Below, one piece after another: positions 7,769 through 14,831 of a DNA stretch of 25,870 nt; position 1 is the first letter of the stretch; the number at the start of each line of letters is the position of its first letter. The translations under genes and the position numbers were made by a program. The notes under the pieces were generated by a model, which saw nothing but the letters and a program-made list of their open reading frames with translations, did no database searches and was not told the DNA's origin. Source of the DNA: an uncultured Senegalimassilia sp. (lineage in GTDB: Bacteria; Actinomycetota; Coriobacteriia; Coriobacteriales; Eggerthellaceae); NCBI RefSeq assembly GCF_902464545.1, contig NZ_CABQJR010000030.1, positions 1 to 25,870 of the forward strand, in the 5' to 3' direction.

Positions 7769-9484
7769 ATGGCAAGTTACCAACATATATCGCATGGGTT
7801 CGAGCCCGTATTCGACGAACGTTCGCGGATTTTGGTGCTGGGGTCGTTTCCCTCGGTCCTCTCGCGCGAGAACGCGTTCTACTACGGCAACCCGCAAAAC
7901 CGCTTCTGGCGCGTGATGGCCGCATGTTTGAGCGAGCCCGTGCCGCAAAACGAGGGCGGATTGAGCGATAACGGACGGCCCTTGACGCTTGAGGAGTCGA
8001 TTGCGGCGAAGAAACGGATGTTGCTTGAGCACGGCATCGCCTTATGGGATGTCATAGCCTCGTGCGACATCAAGGGATCGAGCGACGCAAGCATCAAGAA
8101 CGTAGTCCCCGCGCAAGTCGAGCGCGTGCTGGAAACGGCGCATATCGGCGCCGTGATCTGCAACGGAGGCACGGCCGGGCGGCTGTACAAGCGTTACCTG
8201 CAATGGCAGGTGGGGCTGGCAGCGCACGTGCTTCCCTCGACGAGCCCCGCGAACGCGGCTTGGCAGCTGAAGCGTTTGACGGCGCGCTGGCAAGAAGAGC
8301 TGCTACCGCTTTTGGAAGCCGCGGAAACCGGGGCACTGGGCGAGGTTCCGTCTCCCAGCAGCGTCAAGCGCGGGTTTGTGACGGCTGGCGCGAAAGCCGG
8401 GGCGACTGGCGAAAGCCGCGTTGACGTCGTCACCGTGCGCGTCCCTTCCCCACCCGCATCGAACTATGCGGTGCACAAAAGCATGCAAGGCAACAAGCGG
8501 GCGAACACAAAACCCGAGCTGCTGGTGCGCGAGCGTCTGCGGAAGGCGGGGCTGACGGGCTATCGGCTGCAATGGAAGGTGCCCGGACATCCCGATATCG
8601 CGTGGCCGGGCAAACGCGTTGCGATCGAGGTGCGGGGCTGTTTTTGGCATCGCTGTCCGCATTGCAAACCGAGCGCGCCGAAGAAGAACGTCGAGTATTG
8701 GGAGGCGAAATTCGCCCGTAACGTCGAACGCGACGCCGAGAACGTGCACAAGCTCGAGGAAATGAGCTGGCGCGTGCACGTGATCTGGGAGTGTCAGCTG
8801 AAGAAGAACGCCATCGACGCCACGATGGCTGATTTGCTGCCGAAGCTTGCGGCCGAGCTGGGAAAAGAGCTTGCCTCCGACAGCGATTGCGCGGTCGCGC
8901 AAAACAGCGAAGCGCGGACCCAGAGCAAAGGCACTGCGAATGCACAAGTGAAACGAACCTCTGACACCTCGCGGGCCGCAGATTCCGCAGAAGCAGGCGG
9001 CGCCGCAGAGGCGACCGGCCACTTGATATCGCCGCAAAACGGCAAGAAGACGTGCGCGGGAATGTCAGATCGCGCCGCAGGGGCGTTCGACCGCCGGGTA
9101 TCGTCGCAAGACGGCAAGGAGTCGCTTGCGGAGACGCCGGACGCATCCGAAACCGAGCAGCAAGGCAACGCAAACCCCGCAACGAGCAAACACCATTTCA
9201 TGTACGTGATCGAGTGCGCCGATGGCAGCCTGTACACCGGGTACTCCCCTGACGTGCAGGCGCGATTCGCCGCGCATCAAGCGGGCACGGGCGCGAAGTA
9301 CACGCGCGGGCGCGGGCCGCTGAACCTACTGGCCGTAGCCAAATTCGCCACCAAGCACGATGCCATGAGCGCAGAGTACCGCTTCAAGCGCCTAAACCGC
9401 GGCCGCAAAGACGAGCTATTGGCGAAAGCCGCCGACCCTGAAACCGATTTTGCCAAACTGCTTCAGAAGGAATTCGAGCTTTAG
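7769..9484 (+). CDS. DNA repair fusion: hypoxanthine-DNA glycosylase + Vsr-like endonuclease + GIY-YIG nuclease
   Basis: A 571-residue fusion of three DNA-repair or nuclease domains. Residues 1-185 match the deoxyinosine (hypoxanthine) DNA glycosylase branch of the uracil glycosylase superfamily: LGSFPS (24-29), FYYGNPQNRFW (37-47), LWDVIASC (92-99) and STSPANA (157-163). Residues 236-360 match Vsr very-short-patch endonuclease: a GNKRANTKPE opening, catalytic D276 in GHPDIAW, the DNA-wedge and zinc motif GCFWHRCPHC (290-299), and NVERDAENVHKLE leading to VIWEC with C342. Residues 475-565 match the GIY-YIG UPF0213/YhbQ type: YVIECADGSLYTGYS, R499 and E536. Two linkers (about 186-235 and 364-474) are low-complexity. 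It is likely cytoplasmic and may act on deaminated bases. No cytosine methyltransferase gene lies nearby. Confidence 0.93.
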   Translation: MASYQHISHGFEPVFDERSRILVLGSFPSVLSRENAFYYGNPQNRFWRVMAACLSEPVPQNEGGLSDNGRPLTLEESIAAKKRMLLEHGIALWDVIASCDIKGSSDASIKNVVPAQVERVLETAHIGAVICNGGTAGRLYKRYLQWQVGLAAHVLPSTSPANAAWQLKRLTARWQEELLPLLEAAETGALGEVPSPSSVKRGFVTAGAKAGATGESRVDVVTVRVPSPPASNYAVHKSMQGNKRANTKPELLVRERLRKAGLTGYRLQWKVPGHPDIAWPGKRVAIEVRGCFWHRCPHCKPSAPKKNVEYWEAKFARNVERDAENVHKLEEMSWRVHVIWECQLKKNAIDATMADLLPKLAAELGKELASDSDCAVAQNSEARTQSKGTANAQVKRTSDTSRAADSAEAGGAAEATGHLISPQNGKKTCAGMSDRAAGAFDRRVSSQDGKESLAETPDASETEQQGNANPATSKHHFMYVIECADGSLYTGYSPDVQARFAAHQAGTGAKYTRGRGPLNLLAVAKFATKHDAMSAEYRFKRLNRGRKDELLAKAADPETDFAKLLQKEFEL

Positions 9485-9813
9485 GAAGGCGGGCGGCGCA
9501 TCGAGCGGATGACGCCGCCCGCCGAGAAACTCGCGCATCATAACAGCTCGCAAAACTCACAGCCCCGTCCTTAAACGCGCCTCAGGACAACGGTCATTGA
9601 GCTGGGCGCATTCGCCAACCGGATACTAGGAGCTGAAAATCGCGCCTTCCAAGATGCCCTGCCCGGCAACAGGAATGGAGCTTGCGGGAACGTCGCGGGA
9701 GTTTGCGGCAACTTCGGCAAAGTATTTACGAGGATTGTCCGGCATATCCACAAGCTCGGGAAGTCTTAGCCCGCGAATACAACAGCGCATTCGAGGACGG
9801 ACCTGGCGCACGA
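9485..9813. other. Gap between converging genes, with hairpins
   Basis: No gene is supported. A strong GC hairpin follows the DNA-repair fusion gene and another overlaps the end of the MerR gene. The middle shows nothing recognisable. Confidence 0.5.
9488..9523 (+). terminator. Likely terminator of the DNA-repair fusion gene
   Basis: A perfect 11-base-pair GC-rich stem (9488-9498 with 9513-9523) with a 14-base loop begins four bases after the stop codon. No U tract follows, so termination efficiency is uncertain. Confidence 0.5.
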
Positions 9814-9830
9814 TTAACTGTGCGCCAGGT
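9801..9830 (-). terminator. Hairpin overlapping the end of the MerR gene
   Basis: An 11-base-pair inverted repeat (9801-9811 with 9820-9830) encloses the stop codon of the MerR gene. It probably serves as a terminator or 3' stabiliser. Confidence 0.5.
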
Positions 9831-10251
9831 CGTACAGTTCGCGAACGTCCTTGGGCAGGCCGTCGGGGATCATCTTGGCCAGGCGCTCTTCCCCGCCGTC
9901 GTTTTGAGCGGTTTCGTAGTACCAGCACTTGAACTTCACCATGGCGAGGGCCTTTTGAAGGCGCGCAATCTCCTGTTCGGTCCGGGCTTTGCGCACTTCG
10001 AAGAGCTGCTTTCGCTCGGCGTACGTGGATGGGCCCTCTTGGACCATGTCGACGAAGCGCTTGATGTCCTTGATCTCGAGACCCGTCTTCTTGAGGCACT
10101 CGATGACGCGAAGCAGCTCGAGCTCACCTTCGCCGAACCGGCGGATGTTGCCTGCGCGCTCTAGGTTGGGGAACAGGCCTTCCTTGTCGTAATAGCGCAA
10201 CGTGGATACCGGGATATCGAACATCTCTGAGACCTGCCCGATCGTGTACAT
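9814..10251 (-). CDS. MerR-family transcriptional regulator
   Basis: A 145-residue one-component regulator. The N-terminal winged helix is clear: MYTIGQVSEMF, then the recognition region STLRYYDKEGLFPNLERAGNIRRF. The helical segment LLRVIECLKKTGLEIKDIKRFVDM follows (about residues 47-70), then the usual long dimerisation coiled coil rich in E, R and K (about 80-115). The short C-terminal part lacks the metal-binding cysteine pattern of true MerR, so the ligand is probably organic or redox-related. ATG 10251 is chosen over the open frame's 10314 because MYTIGQ is the family start and GGAAGGAA lies six bases upstream. A dyad at about 10275-10297 may be its own operator. The nearest upstream gene in the same direction is a methyltransferase. 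Confidence 0.92.
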   Translation of the reverse strand: MYTIGQVSEMFDIPVSTLRYYDKEGLFPNLERAGNIRRFGEGELELLRVIECLKKTGLEIKDIKRFVDMVQEGPSTYAERKQLFEVRKARTEQEIARLQKALAMVKFKCWYYETAQNDGGEERLAKMIPDGLPKDVRELYDLAHS

Positions 10252-10274
10252 GGCGGCTTCCTTCCGGGAGTGTC

Positions 10275-10297
10275 TTGACCTAAAGTGAGGTTTAAGG
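10275..10297. promoter_or_regulatory. Imperfect dyad, likely MerR operator
   Basis: TTGACCTAAAGTGAGGTTTA contains ACCT-N6-AGGT and the outer imperfect arms CCTAAA/TTTAAGG. Its form resembles operators of small-molecule MerR proteins, and it lies 24-46 bases upstream of the MerR gene start, consistent with autoregulation. Confidence 0.4.
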
Positions 10298-10404
10298 AAT
10301 TGCGACGCGTTCATGATACCATCTGCGCGCGTGCGGAGCGACGAGCAACGTCATACCGCCCGTCGCTTACCCCTCACGCACTGGCGCAACGCAAAACGCC
10401 GTAT

Positions 10405-10439
10405 GCGGAACAGCAGGCGATTTGCGCCCGCTGTCCCGC
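10405..10439 (-). terminator. Likely terminator of the methyltransferase gene
   Basis: A 15-base-pair stem with two mismatches (10405-10419 with 10425-10439) and an ATTTG loop lies 15 bases beyond the methyltransferase stop codon. No U run follows it directly. Confidence 0.45.
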
Positions 10440-10454
10440 TTTCAGCTGCCTTGT

Positions 10455-11177
10455 TTAGCCCTTCATCAGCGTAACCGCGATGGTGTTCAGGTAGTCGAGC
10501 GCGCCCGCTTTGACGGCCGCCCTGTCGCCGCGAGCGTATTCGTTTTCGCAGGCGATCCAGTCCGCCCACGCCTCGCGCGTGCAGGTCATTCCGTGCATAT
10601 CCTTGATAACCACCCCGGGCGTTTTGCCGATCATGGCTTGCCACCAAATCATATCGTGCATGTACTCAAGTTGCTCGGGAGTCCACGAGGCAAGCAGGCA
10701 TGCCGGCAACGCATCGTGGCAATCGCGCACCATGCCGGGAATGGAGAGGTAGACCCTCCCGCCCGGCTTCACGTAAGGAAGAAGCTTTTCTCCGAGATAC
10801 CGCGGATCGCGGCCGAAATAGTTGTAGGAGTCGATGCTTACCACTGCGTCGAAGAACCCGTGTTCAAACGGCAAGCCTTCCGCCGCATCGGCCTTGACAG
10901 GATGGATTTGCCCATCCGGCACGCCCATTCGGCGAAAGAAAGCGCGGTTTTCGGCGGGGTCGCTCCACAAGTCGACGGCGTAAACGTCAAGCCCGTACTC
11001 TCGCGCAAGCATCACGCTTGTGATGCCGGAGCCGGATCCGAGGTCGCATACGCGCGAGCCTTTTGCGAGATCGGTACCCTGAAGCAACTCCTCGCAGAGT
11101 TTAAGCGGGTTGGGCCCCATGATCTTTGAGCGGACGAGATTGATATCGAAGCTGTTCGCTTTTGGGAAGTTGTTCAT
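10455..11177 (-). CDS. Class I SAM-dependent methyltransferase
   Basis: A 240-residue cytoplasmic enzyme with a Rossmann-type methyltransferase fold. Motif I is VCDLGSGSG (residues 43-51), the acidic residue after strand 2 is D69 in AVDL, and later motifs are KADAAEGLPF (95-104), FFDAVVSIDS (108-117) and the post-motif LLPYVKPGGRVYLS. The C-terminal third contains a Trp/Met-rich segment (MHDMIWWQAMIG) that may form the substrate pocket. The substrate is unknown; small-molecule methylation is more likely than protein or RNA methylation. The start at 11177 (MNNFPK) has AGGAACA just upstream; the longer frame to 11228 has no ribosome site. It lies upstream of, and in line with, the MerR gene, which may control it. 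Confidence 0.88.
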   Translation of the reverse strand: MNNFPKANSFDINLVRSKIMGPNPLKLCEELLQGTDLAKGSRVCDLGSGSGITSVMLAREYGLDVYAVDLWSDPAENRAFFRRMGVPDGQIHPVKADAAEGLPFEHGFFDAVVSIDSYNYFGRDPRYLGEKLLPYVKPGGRVYLSIPGMVRDCHDALPACLLASWTPEQLEYMHDMIWWQAMIGKTPGVVIKDMHGMTCTREAWADWIACENEYARGDRAAVKAGALDYLNTIAVTLMKG

Positions 11178-11438
11178 TGTTGTTCCTGTTCGTTGTGATG
11201 ATAGTGAAACAGGTATGGAACGGCGCAATAACGCGGGACCTTAATGCGGCCTTCTTTGAAGCGCTATGCAATTAACCGTTCCCTAAAGAACAATAACCAA
11301 AAAGACATCCCCTAAGGTGTGTTCGTTTGAGGCCTTTTGCCTCCCTTGGACGCGGCACGCTGCAGCCACGACGACCGCACTCGTTTTTCCGCATCCGAAT
11401 GGATTCACATTACCACGTTTTCCAGTAGATTTTCAGTC

Positions 11439-11467
11439 TTGTTCCATCCGTGAAATCGATGTATTAG
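11439..11467 (+). promoter_or_regulatory. Predicted promoter of the DUF6323/DUF6179-like pair
   Basis: TTGTTC (11439-11444), a 17-base spacer, and TATTAG (11462-11467). It lies 28 bases before the ATG at 11496. The region between the methyltransferase and this gene (11178-11495) shows no other gene. Confidence 0.45.
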
Positions 11468-11495
11468 GCATTATCCGACAAATAGAAGGAGTGCC

Positions 11496-12032
11496 ATGAA
11501 CGCATTATTCCCGCTTCCGAAAACCTTGCTGGAGCAAGGCTCAGTCCCTTCGCAGACGATAGATGCACTACGATCCCATGGGATAGACCTTTCCCCAACG
11601 CAGATTTCGCAATTAGAAACGCACCGAAAAGAACTGCTGGCAGAGCACGAACGCTTTGAGTTCGACACGTGGGGGCTTCGCGTCTTGCTTGAGGAGCTTG
11701 CAAGTAGTGAGACGATCTGCCCGGACGAATTCGCAGACGTGGCCCAGTCGGCGATCACCTTGTTCTATGAAGTTCGCGATGCGGTCGATCCCGCTATCAG
11801 CGACGAGGAAATTGCAGAGTCCATCGTTGGCGAAATCGTTCAAAAGCAGGGCTGCGTCGAATGCCTCGACTCATTTGAGCTTGCCTCTTCCTTGTCCAAG
11901 CAACCCTCACTTGCTGAGGAGCTCGCACAAGACGAAGCGGAATCAACTTATTGCTGGAACAGCGAAGACTGGGAGTACGACGAATTTGCGTCCGGGTGGG
12001 ATGGCGAAGCATGGGAGGACGACTGTGAGTAA
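11496..12032 (+). CDS. DUF6323-like protein with acidic Trp-rich tail
   Basis: A 178-residue soluble helical protein. The order of motifs resembles DUF6323 as I remember it: an opening with a proline and leucines, LSPTQISQLETHRKELL, then FDTWGLRVLLEELASS, an FADVAQSAITLFYEVRDA segment, DEEIAESIV, and CVECLDSFELA. The last 30 residues form a strikingly acidic, aromatic tail (WNSEDWEYDEF, then WDGEAWEDD). AGAAGGAG ends four bases before the ATG, and a promoter is predicted just upstream. The next gene overlaps this one by eight bases, so the two are translationally coupled. In other anaerobes the DUF6323 and DUF6179 genes tend to be neighbours. No function is known to me. The family assignment is from memory of the pattern. 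Confidence 0.8.
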   Translation: MNALFPLPKTLLEQGSVPSQTIDALRSHGIDLSPTQISQLETHRKELLAEHERFEFDTWGLRVLLEELASSETICPDEFADVAQSAITLFYEVRDAVDPAISDEEIAESIVGEIVQKQGCVECLDSFELASSLSKQPSLAEELAQDEAESTYCWNSEDWEYDEFASGWDGEAWEDDCE

Positions 12033-12684
12033 CCGCGCAGATTCCCTAGCGAACCGAGCTCAACACAAGATTCGGGAAAGAGCCCTTGCGAACTTCGACT
12101 ATCTATATCGCAAGCTCATTCGGCTTTACACCATGGGAAGCACGGGGTCGGTTTCGAAACTCGAGGCCGCTCAGCTTTTCGAGTCGCTGTCATTTGTGCT
12201 GGAGATTTGCGGCGACAGCAATCCTGACGCGCTGGAAACATTAGCCGAGCAGAATCCGGACGCGCTCTTTCAGCGCAAACAAGCCGAACTGTCAACTCGC
12301 ATCGACCGCGCCCTAGAGACGTGGCGTGCGATTTGCGTGACCATGCCTCCCATCAACAACGTTGCGCTTCGCGATTCGCTTGCGAACATCGGGAACCTCA
12401 AAGCGCTTTACGACACCTACTTCGCCGCGCACGAAGTGCCGCTGGACAATCTTCAGTACCAGCTGAGCTCCCCCGTCAGCGAGAACCTTCTTGGAATCGA
12501 ATACGTTCAAGCGTGGCTCGATCAGCTTTTAACTGAAACGAGCTTTATTTCGCAGTTCACAACGGAAAGCTGCGTGGCCGTGCTTGAGCGAGCGTGTCCC
12601 GACTACAAAGGGTTGCACGTGAACCTTTACGACCTGCTTGCGCCCCATGAAAACCAACTTGAGCGCAAAACTAGTCCGCTGTAG
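12025..12684 (+). CDS. DUF6179-like protein, GTG start
   Basis: A 219-residue soluble helical protein. Translation is taken from the GTG at 12025, because GGGAGG (12013-12018) lies six bases upstream and the reading frame before it overlaps the previous gene. The segments QHKIRERALANFDYLYRKLIRLYT, VSKLEAAQLFESLSFVLEIC, FQRKQAELSTRIDRA and YDTYFAAHEVPLDNLQYQL recall DUF6179, a family that pairs with DUF6323. Members I recall are around twice as long, so this copy appears to be a short or truncated version that ends soon after the LLGIEYVQAWLDQLL region. No catalytic motif, membrane span or signal peptide is visible. It probably works with the preceding gene product. Confidence 0.75.
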   Translation: MSNRADSLANRAQHKIRERALANFDYLYRKLIRLYTMGSTGSVSKLEAAQLFESLSFVLEICGDSNPDALETLAEQNPDALFQRKQAELSTRIDRALETWRAICVTMPPINNVALRDSLANIGNLKALYDTYFAAHEVPLDNLQYQLSSPVSENLLGIEYVQAWLDQLLTETSFISQFTTESCVAVLERACPDYKGLHVNLYDLLAPHENQLERKTSPL

Positions 12685-12794
12685 CGAAAGAGCGTTCACG
12701 CTTCCGAGGGAAAGCGCCGTTTTCCAGCGGTGGCGGCATCATGCGCTTCGCGCGATAATGGAAGCCTGCTGGTCAACCGTTTTGGAGGCGCATC

Positions 12795-13679
12795 GTGCAA
12801 CTTTGGCTTGTTGCGGCTTTTGCGTCCGCGCTGTTCGCGGGCATTGTTTCCATCCTTGCCAAGTGCGGTATCAAAACCATTGATTCCGATGTTGCCACAG
12901 CGCTTCGCACCTGCGTTGTGGCCGTTTTCACGTGGGTGATGGTGGCGGTCGCGGGCTCGGCAGGGACGATTGGCGACATCTCGCCGAAGTCGTGGCTGTT
13001 CCTTGCGCTATCAGGTTTGGCAACGGGCGGTTCGTGGATCTGCTATTTCAAGGCGCTTTCAGTCGGCGACGTTAACAAGGTCGTGCCCATCGATAAATCG
13101 AGCACGCTCATGGCCGTGGTGCTTTCCATCGTGCTGTTCAACGAAACCGGCGATTTGGGCCTGCGACTTGCCGGCACCGCCGTGGCGACTGCGGGAACGT
13201 TCCTGATGATCGAGAGGAAATCCGCCAACGCGAACGGAGCGAACGACCGCGATTACCGTGCCAGCATTGCCTATGCCCTGGCCGCCGCTGTGTTCGCCGC
13301 GCTTACCTCGGTGCTGGCGAAGGTGGGTATTGAAGGGGTTGAAAGCAACTTGGCCACCGCCATCCGCACGATGTTCGTGCTTGCCATGGCGTGGACGATG
13401 GTTGCGGGCAAGGAAAAGATGGGGCTGGTCAAGGGGGCGAACCGGCGCGAGCTTGCGTTTCTGGCGGCGTCGGGCCTGGCTACCGGCGCGTCGTGGTTAT
13501 GCTACTACTACGCCATACAGATGGGCCAGGTCAGCGTGGTGGTTCAGGTCGACAAGCTGTCGCTTTTGGTTTCGATCGCCTTCGCCACGGTCGTGTTTGG
13601 CGAACGACTTTCGAAGCGCGGTGCAATTGGCTTGGCGCTCATTGTAGTGGGCACGGCGCTTGTTGCGGCGTGCGGGTGA
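12795..13679 (+). CDS. EamA/DMT-family transporter
   Basis: A 294-residue, ten-span inner-membrane protein built from two tandem EamA repeats (about residues 3-140 and 150-294). The two halves show parallel motifs: ALFAGIVSILAKCGI in the first and AVFAALTSVLAKVGIEGV in the second, followed by ATALRT and ATAIRT, then GLATGGSWICYFKAL and GLATGASWLCYYYAI. Such proteins export or import metabolites such as amino acids; the substrate cannot be told from sequence. Translation is taken from GTG 12795, six bases after GGAGG (12784-12788). The central hydrophilic linker is short (RKSANANGANDRD). The gene stands alone; the neighbours on the same strand are unrelated, with 110 bases before it and 270 after. 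Confidence 0.93.
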   Translation: MQLWLVAAFASALFAGIVSILAKCGIKTIDSDVATALRTCVVAVFTWVMVAVAGSAGTIGDISPKSWLFLALSGLATGGSWICYFKALSVGDVNKVVPIDKSSTLMAVVLSIVLFNETGDLGLRLAGTAVATAGTFLMIERKSANANGANDRDYRASIAYALAAAVFAALTSVLAKVGIEGVESNLATAIRTMFVLAMAWTMVAGKEKMGLVKGANRRELAFLAASGLATGASWLCYYYAIQMGQVSVVVQVDKLSLLVSIAFATVVFGERLSKRGAIGLALIVVGTALVAACG

Positions 13680-13713
13680 GGGGATGGGGGTCGCCGGCAG
13701 AACATAAGGGTCC

Positions 13714-13830
13714 GCGAAAGGGCCTTCGCCAGACCGAGAACCCTGCAAAAGGTCTTCACCGAGCGGAGGACCCCGAAACCGCTTTGGCCGCACAGACGGA
13801 TCCGCCCGTACGGCCTTCGCGTTCTCGACA
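13714..13830. repeat. Decayed ~31-base tandem repeat
   Basis: Two fair copies (13714-13744 and 13745-13775) share GC-rich cores such as AAAGG and a run ending in ACCC. Two more decayed copies appear to follow, up to about 13830. It lies between the EamA gene and the XRE/TipAS-like gene and has no coding sense in any frame that I would support. Confidence 0.4.
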
Positions 13831-13950
13831 ACCCTTATTCTCGGATCGATGCACGGCGGTTTTTCGTCTCGCAACCAGCCGTTGCTAGGATATGCGACCC
13901 ATCGCGCGTATGCTGGCACCATCGAAACAACCCCGCCGAGAGGAGCACTC

Positions 13951-14775
13951 ATGGCCTTCGCAGAAAAACTCGTCGCCGTGCGGCGCGCGCACAACCTTAC
14001 GCAAGACCAGCTTGCCGAGAAGCTCTACGTAACCCGCCAAGCCGTCAGCCGCTGGGAGCGCGGCGAGGTCACGCCGGGAATCGACATGATGAAGCTCATT
14101 GCCGCCGTCACCGGCGAGCCGCTGGCCCATCTGCTTGAGATGCCCGAGCATTATTGCGAAAGCTGCGGCATGTACCTCACGCCCGACGACTGCGGGACCG
14201 ACGCCGCCGGCAACAAGACCGACCATTACTGCAAGTGGTGCTACGACCGCGGCGACTACACCTATGAAACCACCATGGAAGCCATGATCGAAGACTGCGC
14301 GCCGCGACTGGCGAAGAACACGGGCATGACGCTTGACGAGGCGGTCTCGCTTATGGGGGCGGTTTTGCCCCAGCTTGAGCGCTGGCGCGCCGTGCGCGAA
14401 AACGAGCAGCGCTACGGAGCGGAAGCGCGCGAACGATATGGCGACGAGGCCGTTGACGCTGCGAACGAAAGAATCCTCGACATGGACCCTGCCACCTGGA
14501 ACGATATGAAAGAGCTGGAAAAGGCCATCCTGGGCCAGCTTTCCATCGCGCTGAGCGATGGCGATGCAACCGGCATCGAGGCCGCGAAACTTGCGCAGAT
14601 ACATCGCCGTTGGATCGGCCTGCAATGGGGAACCGAGCCCGAACGGGATATCTACCTGGGACTTGTGCGCGGCTATCTGGCAGACCCCCGATTCGTTTCA
14701 TACTACGACGAGCCGTGCGGCAAAGGAGCGACGGCGTTTCTGGTTAAAGCCGCGGAAGGTGCGTTGGGGGAATAG
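13951..14775 (+). CDS. XRE regulator with zinc ribbon and TipAS-like ligand domain
   Basis: A 274-residue regulator with three parts. Residues 4-60 are a Cro/C1-type helix-turn-helix (NLTQDQLAEKLYVTRQAVSRWERGE). Residues 68-120 match the putative zinc-ribbon family Zn_ribbon_2: C69xxC72 and C94xxC97, with YCKWCYDRGDYTYETTMEAM. Residues 130-270 resemble the TipAS drug-binding domain: RYGDEAVDAANERI, a helical segment, HRRWIGLQW, and a YLADPRFVSYYDEPCGKGATAFL ending like the family's D-P-R-F segment. TipAS is normally fused to a MerR head, so this would be a swapped DNA-binding domain. ATG 13951 has AGGAG five bases upstream; the longer frame does not. The adjacent convergent gene is a MATE exporter, so a drug-sensing role is plausible but unproven. 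Confidence 0.88.
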   Translation: MAFAEKLVAVRRAHNLTQDQLAEKLYVTRQAVSRWERGEVTPGIDMMKLIAAVTGEPLAHLLEMPEHYCESCGMYLTPDDCGTDAAGNKTDHYCKWCYDRGDYTYETTMEAMIEDCAPRLAKNTGMTLDEAVSLMGAVLPQLERWRAVRENEQRYGAEARERYGDEAVDAANERILDMDPATWNDMKELEKAILGQLSIALSDGDATGIEAAKLAQIHRRWIGLQWGTEPERDIYLGLVRGYLADPRFVSYYDEPCGKGATAFLVKAAEGALGE

Positions 14776-14787
14776 CCCGGCAATATC

Positions 14788-14820
14788 GCAGGGCCTTTTG
14801 CAAAACGCAAAGGGCCCTGC
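14788..14820. terminator. Bidirectional terminator
   Basis: A 14-base-pair stem with one mismatch (14788-14801 with 14807-14820) lies between the converging XRE/TipAS-like and MATE genes. The T/A-rich stem core suits termination in both directions. Confidence 0.65.
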
Positions 14821-14831
14821 AGCTGCACGCT

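Noticed and set aside
7769..9484. Restriction-modification system including the Vsr-like domain
   Set aside because: No methyltransferase or restriction subunit for DNA lies nearby; the SAM methyltransferase at 10455-11177 lacks DNA-methylase target motifs.
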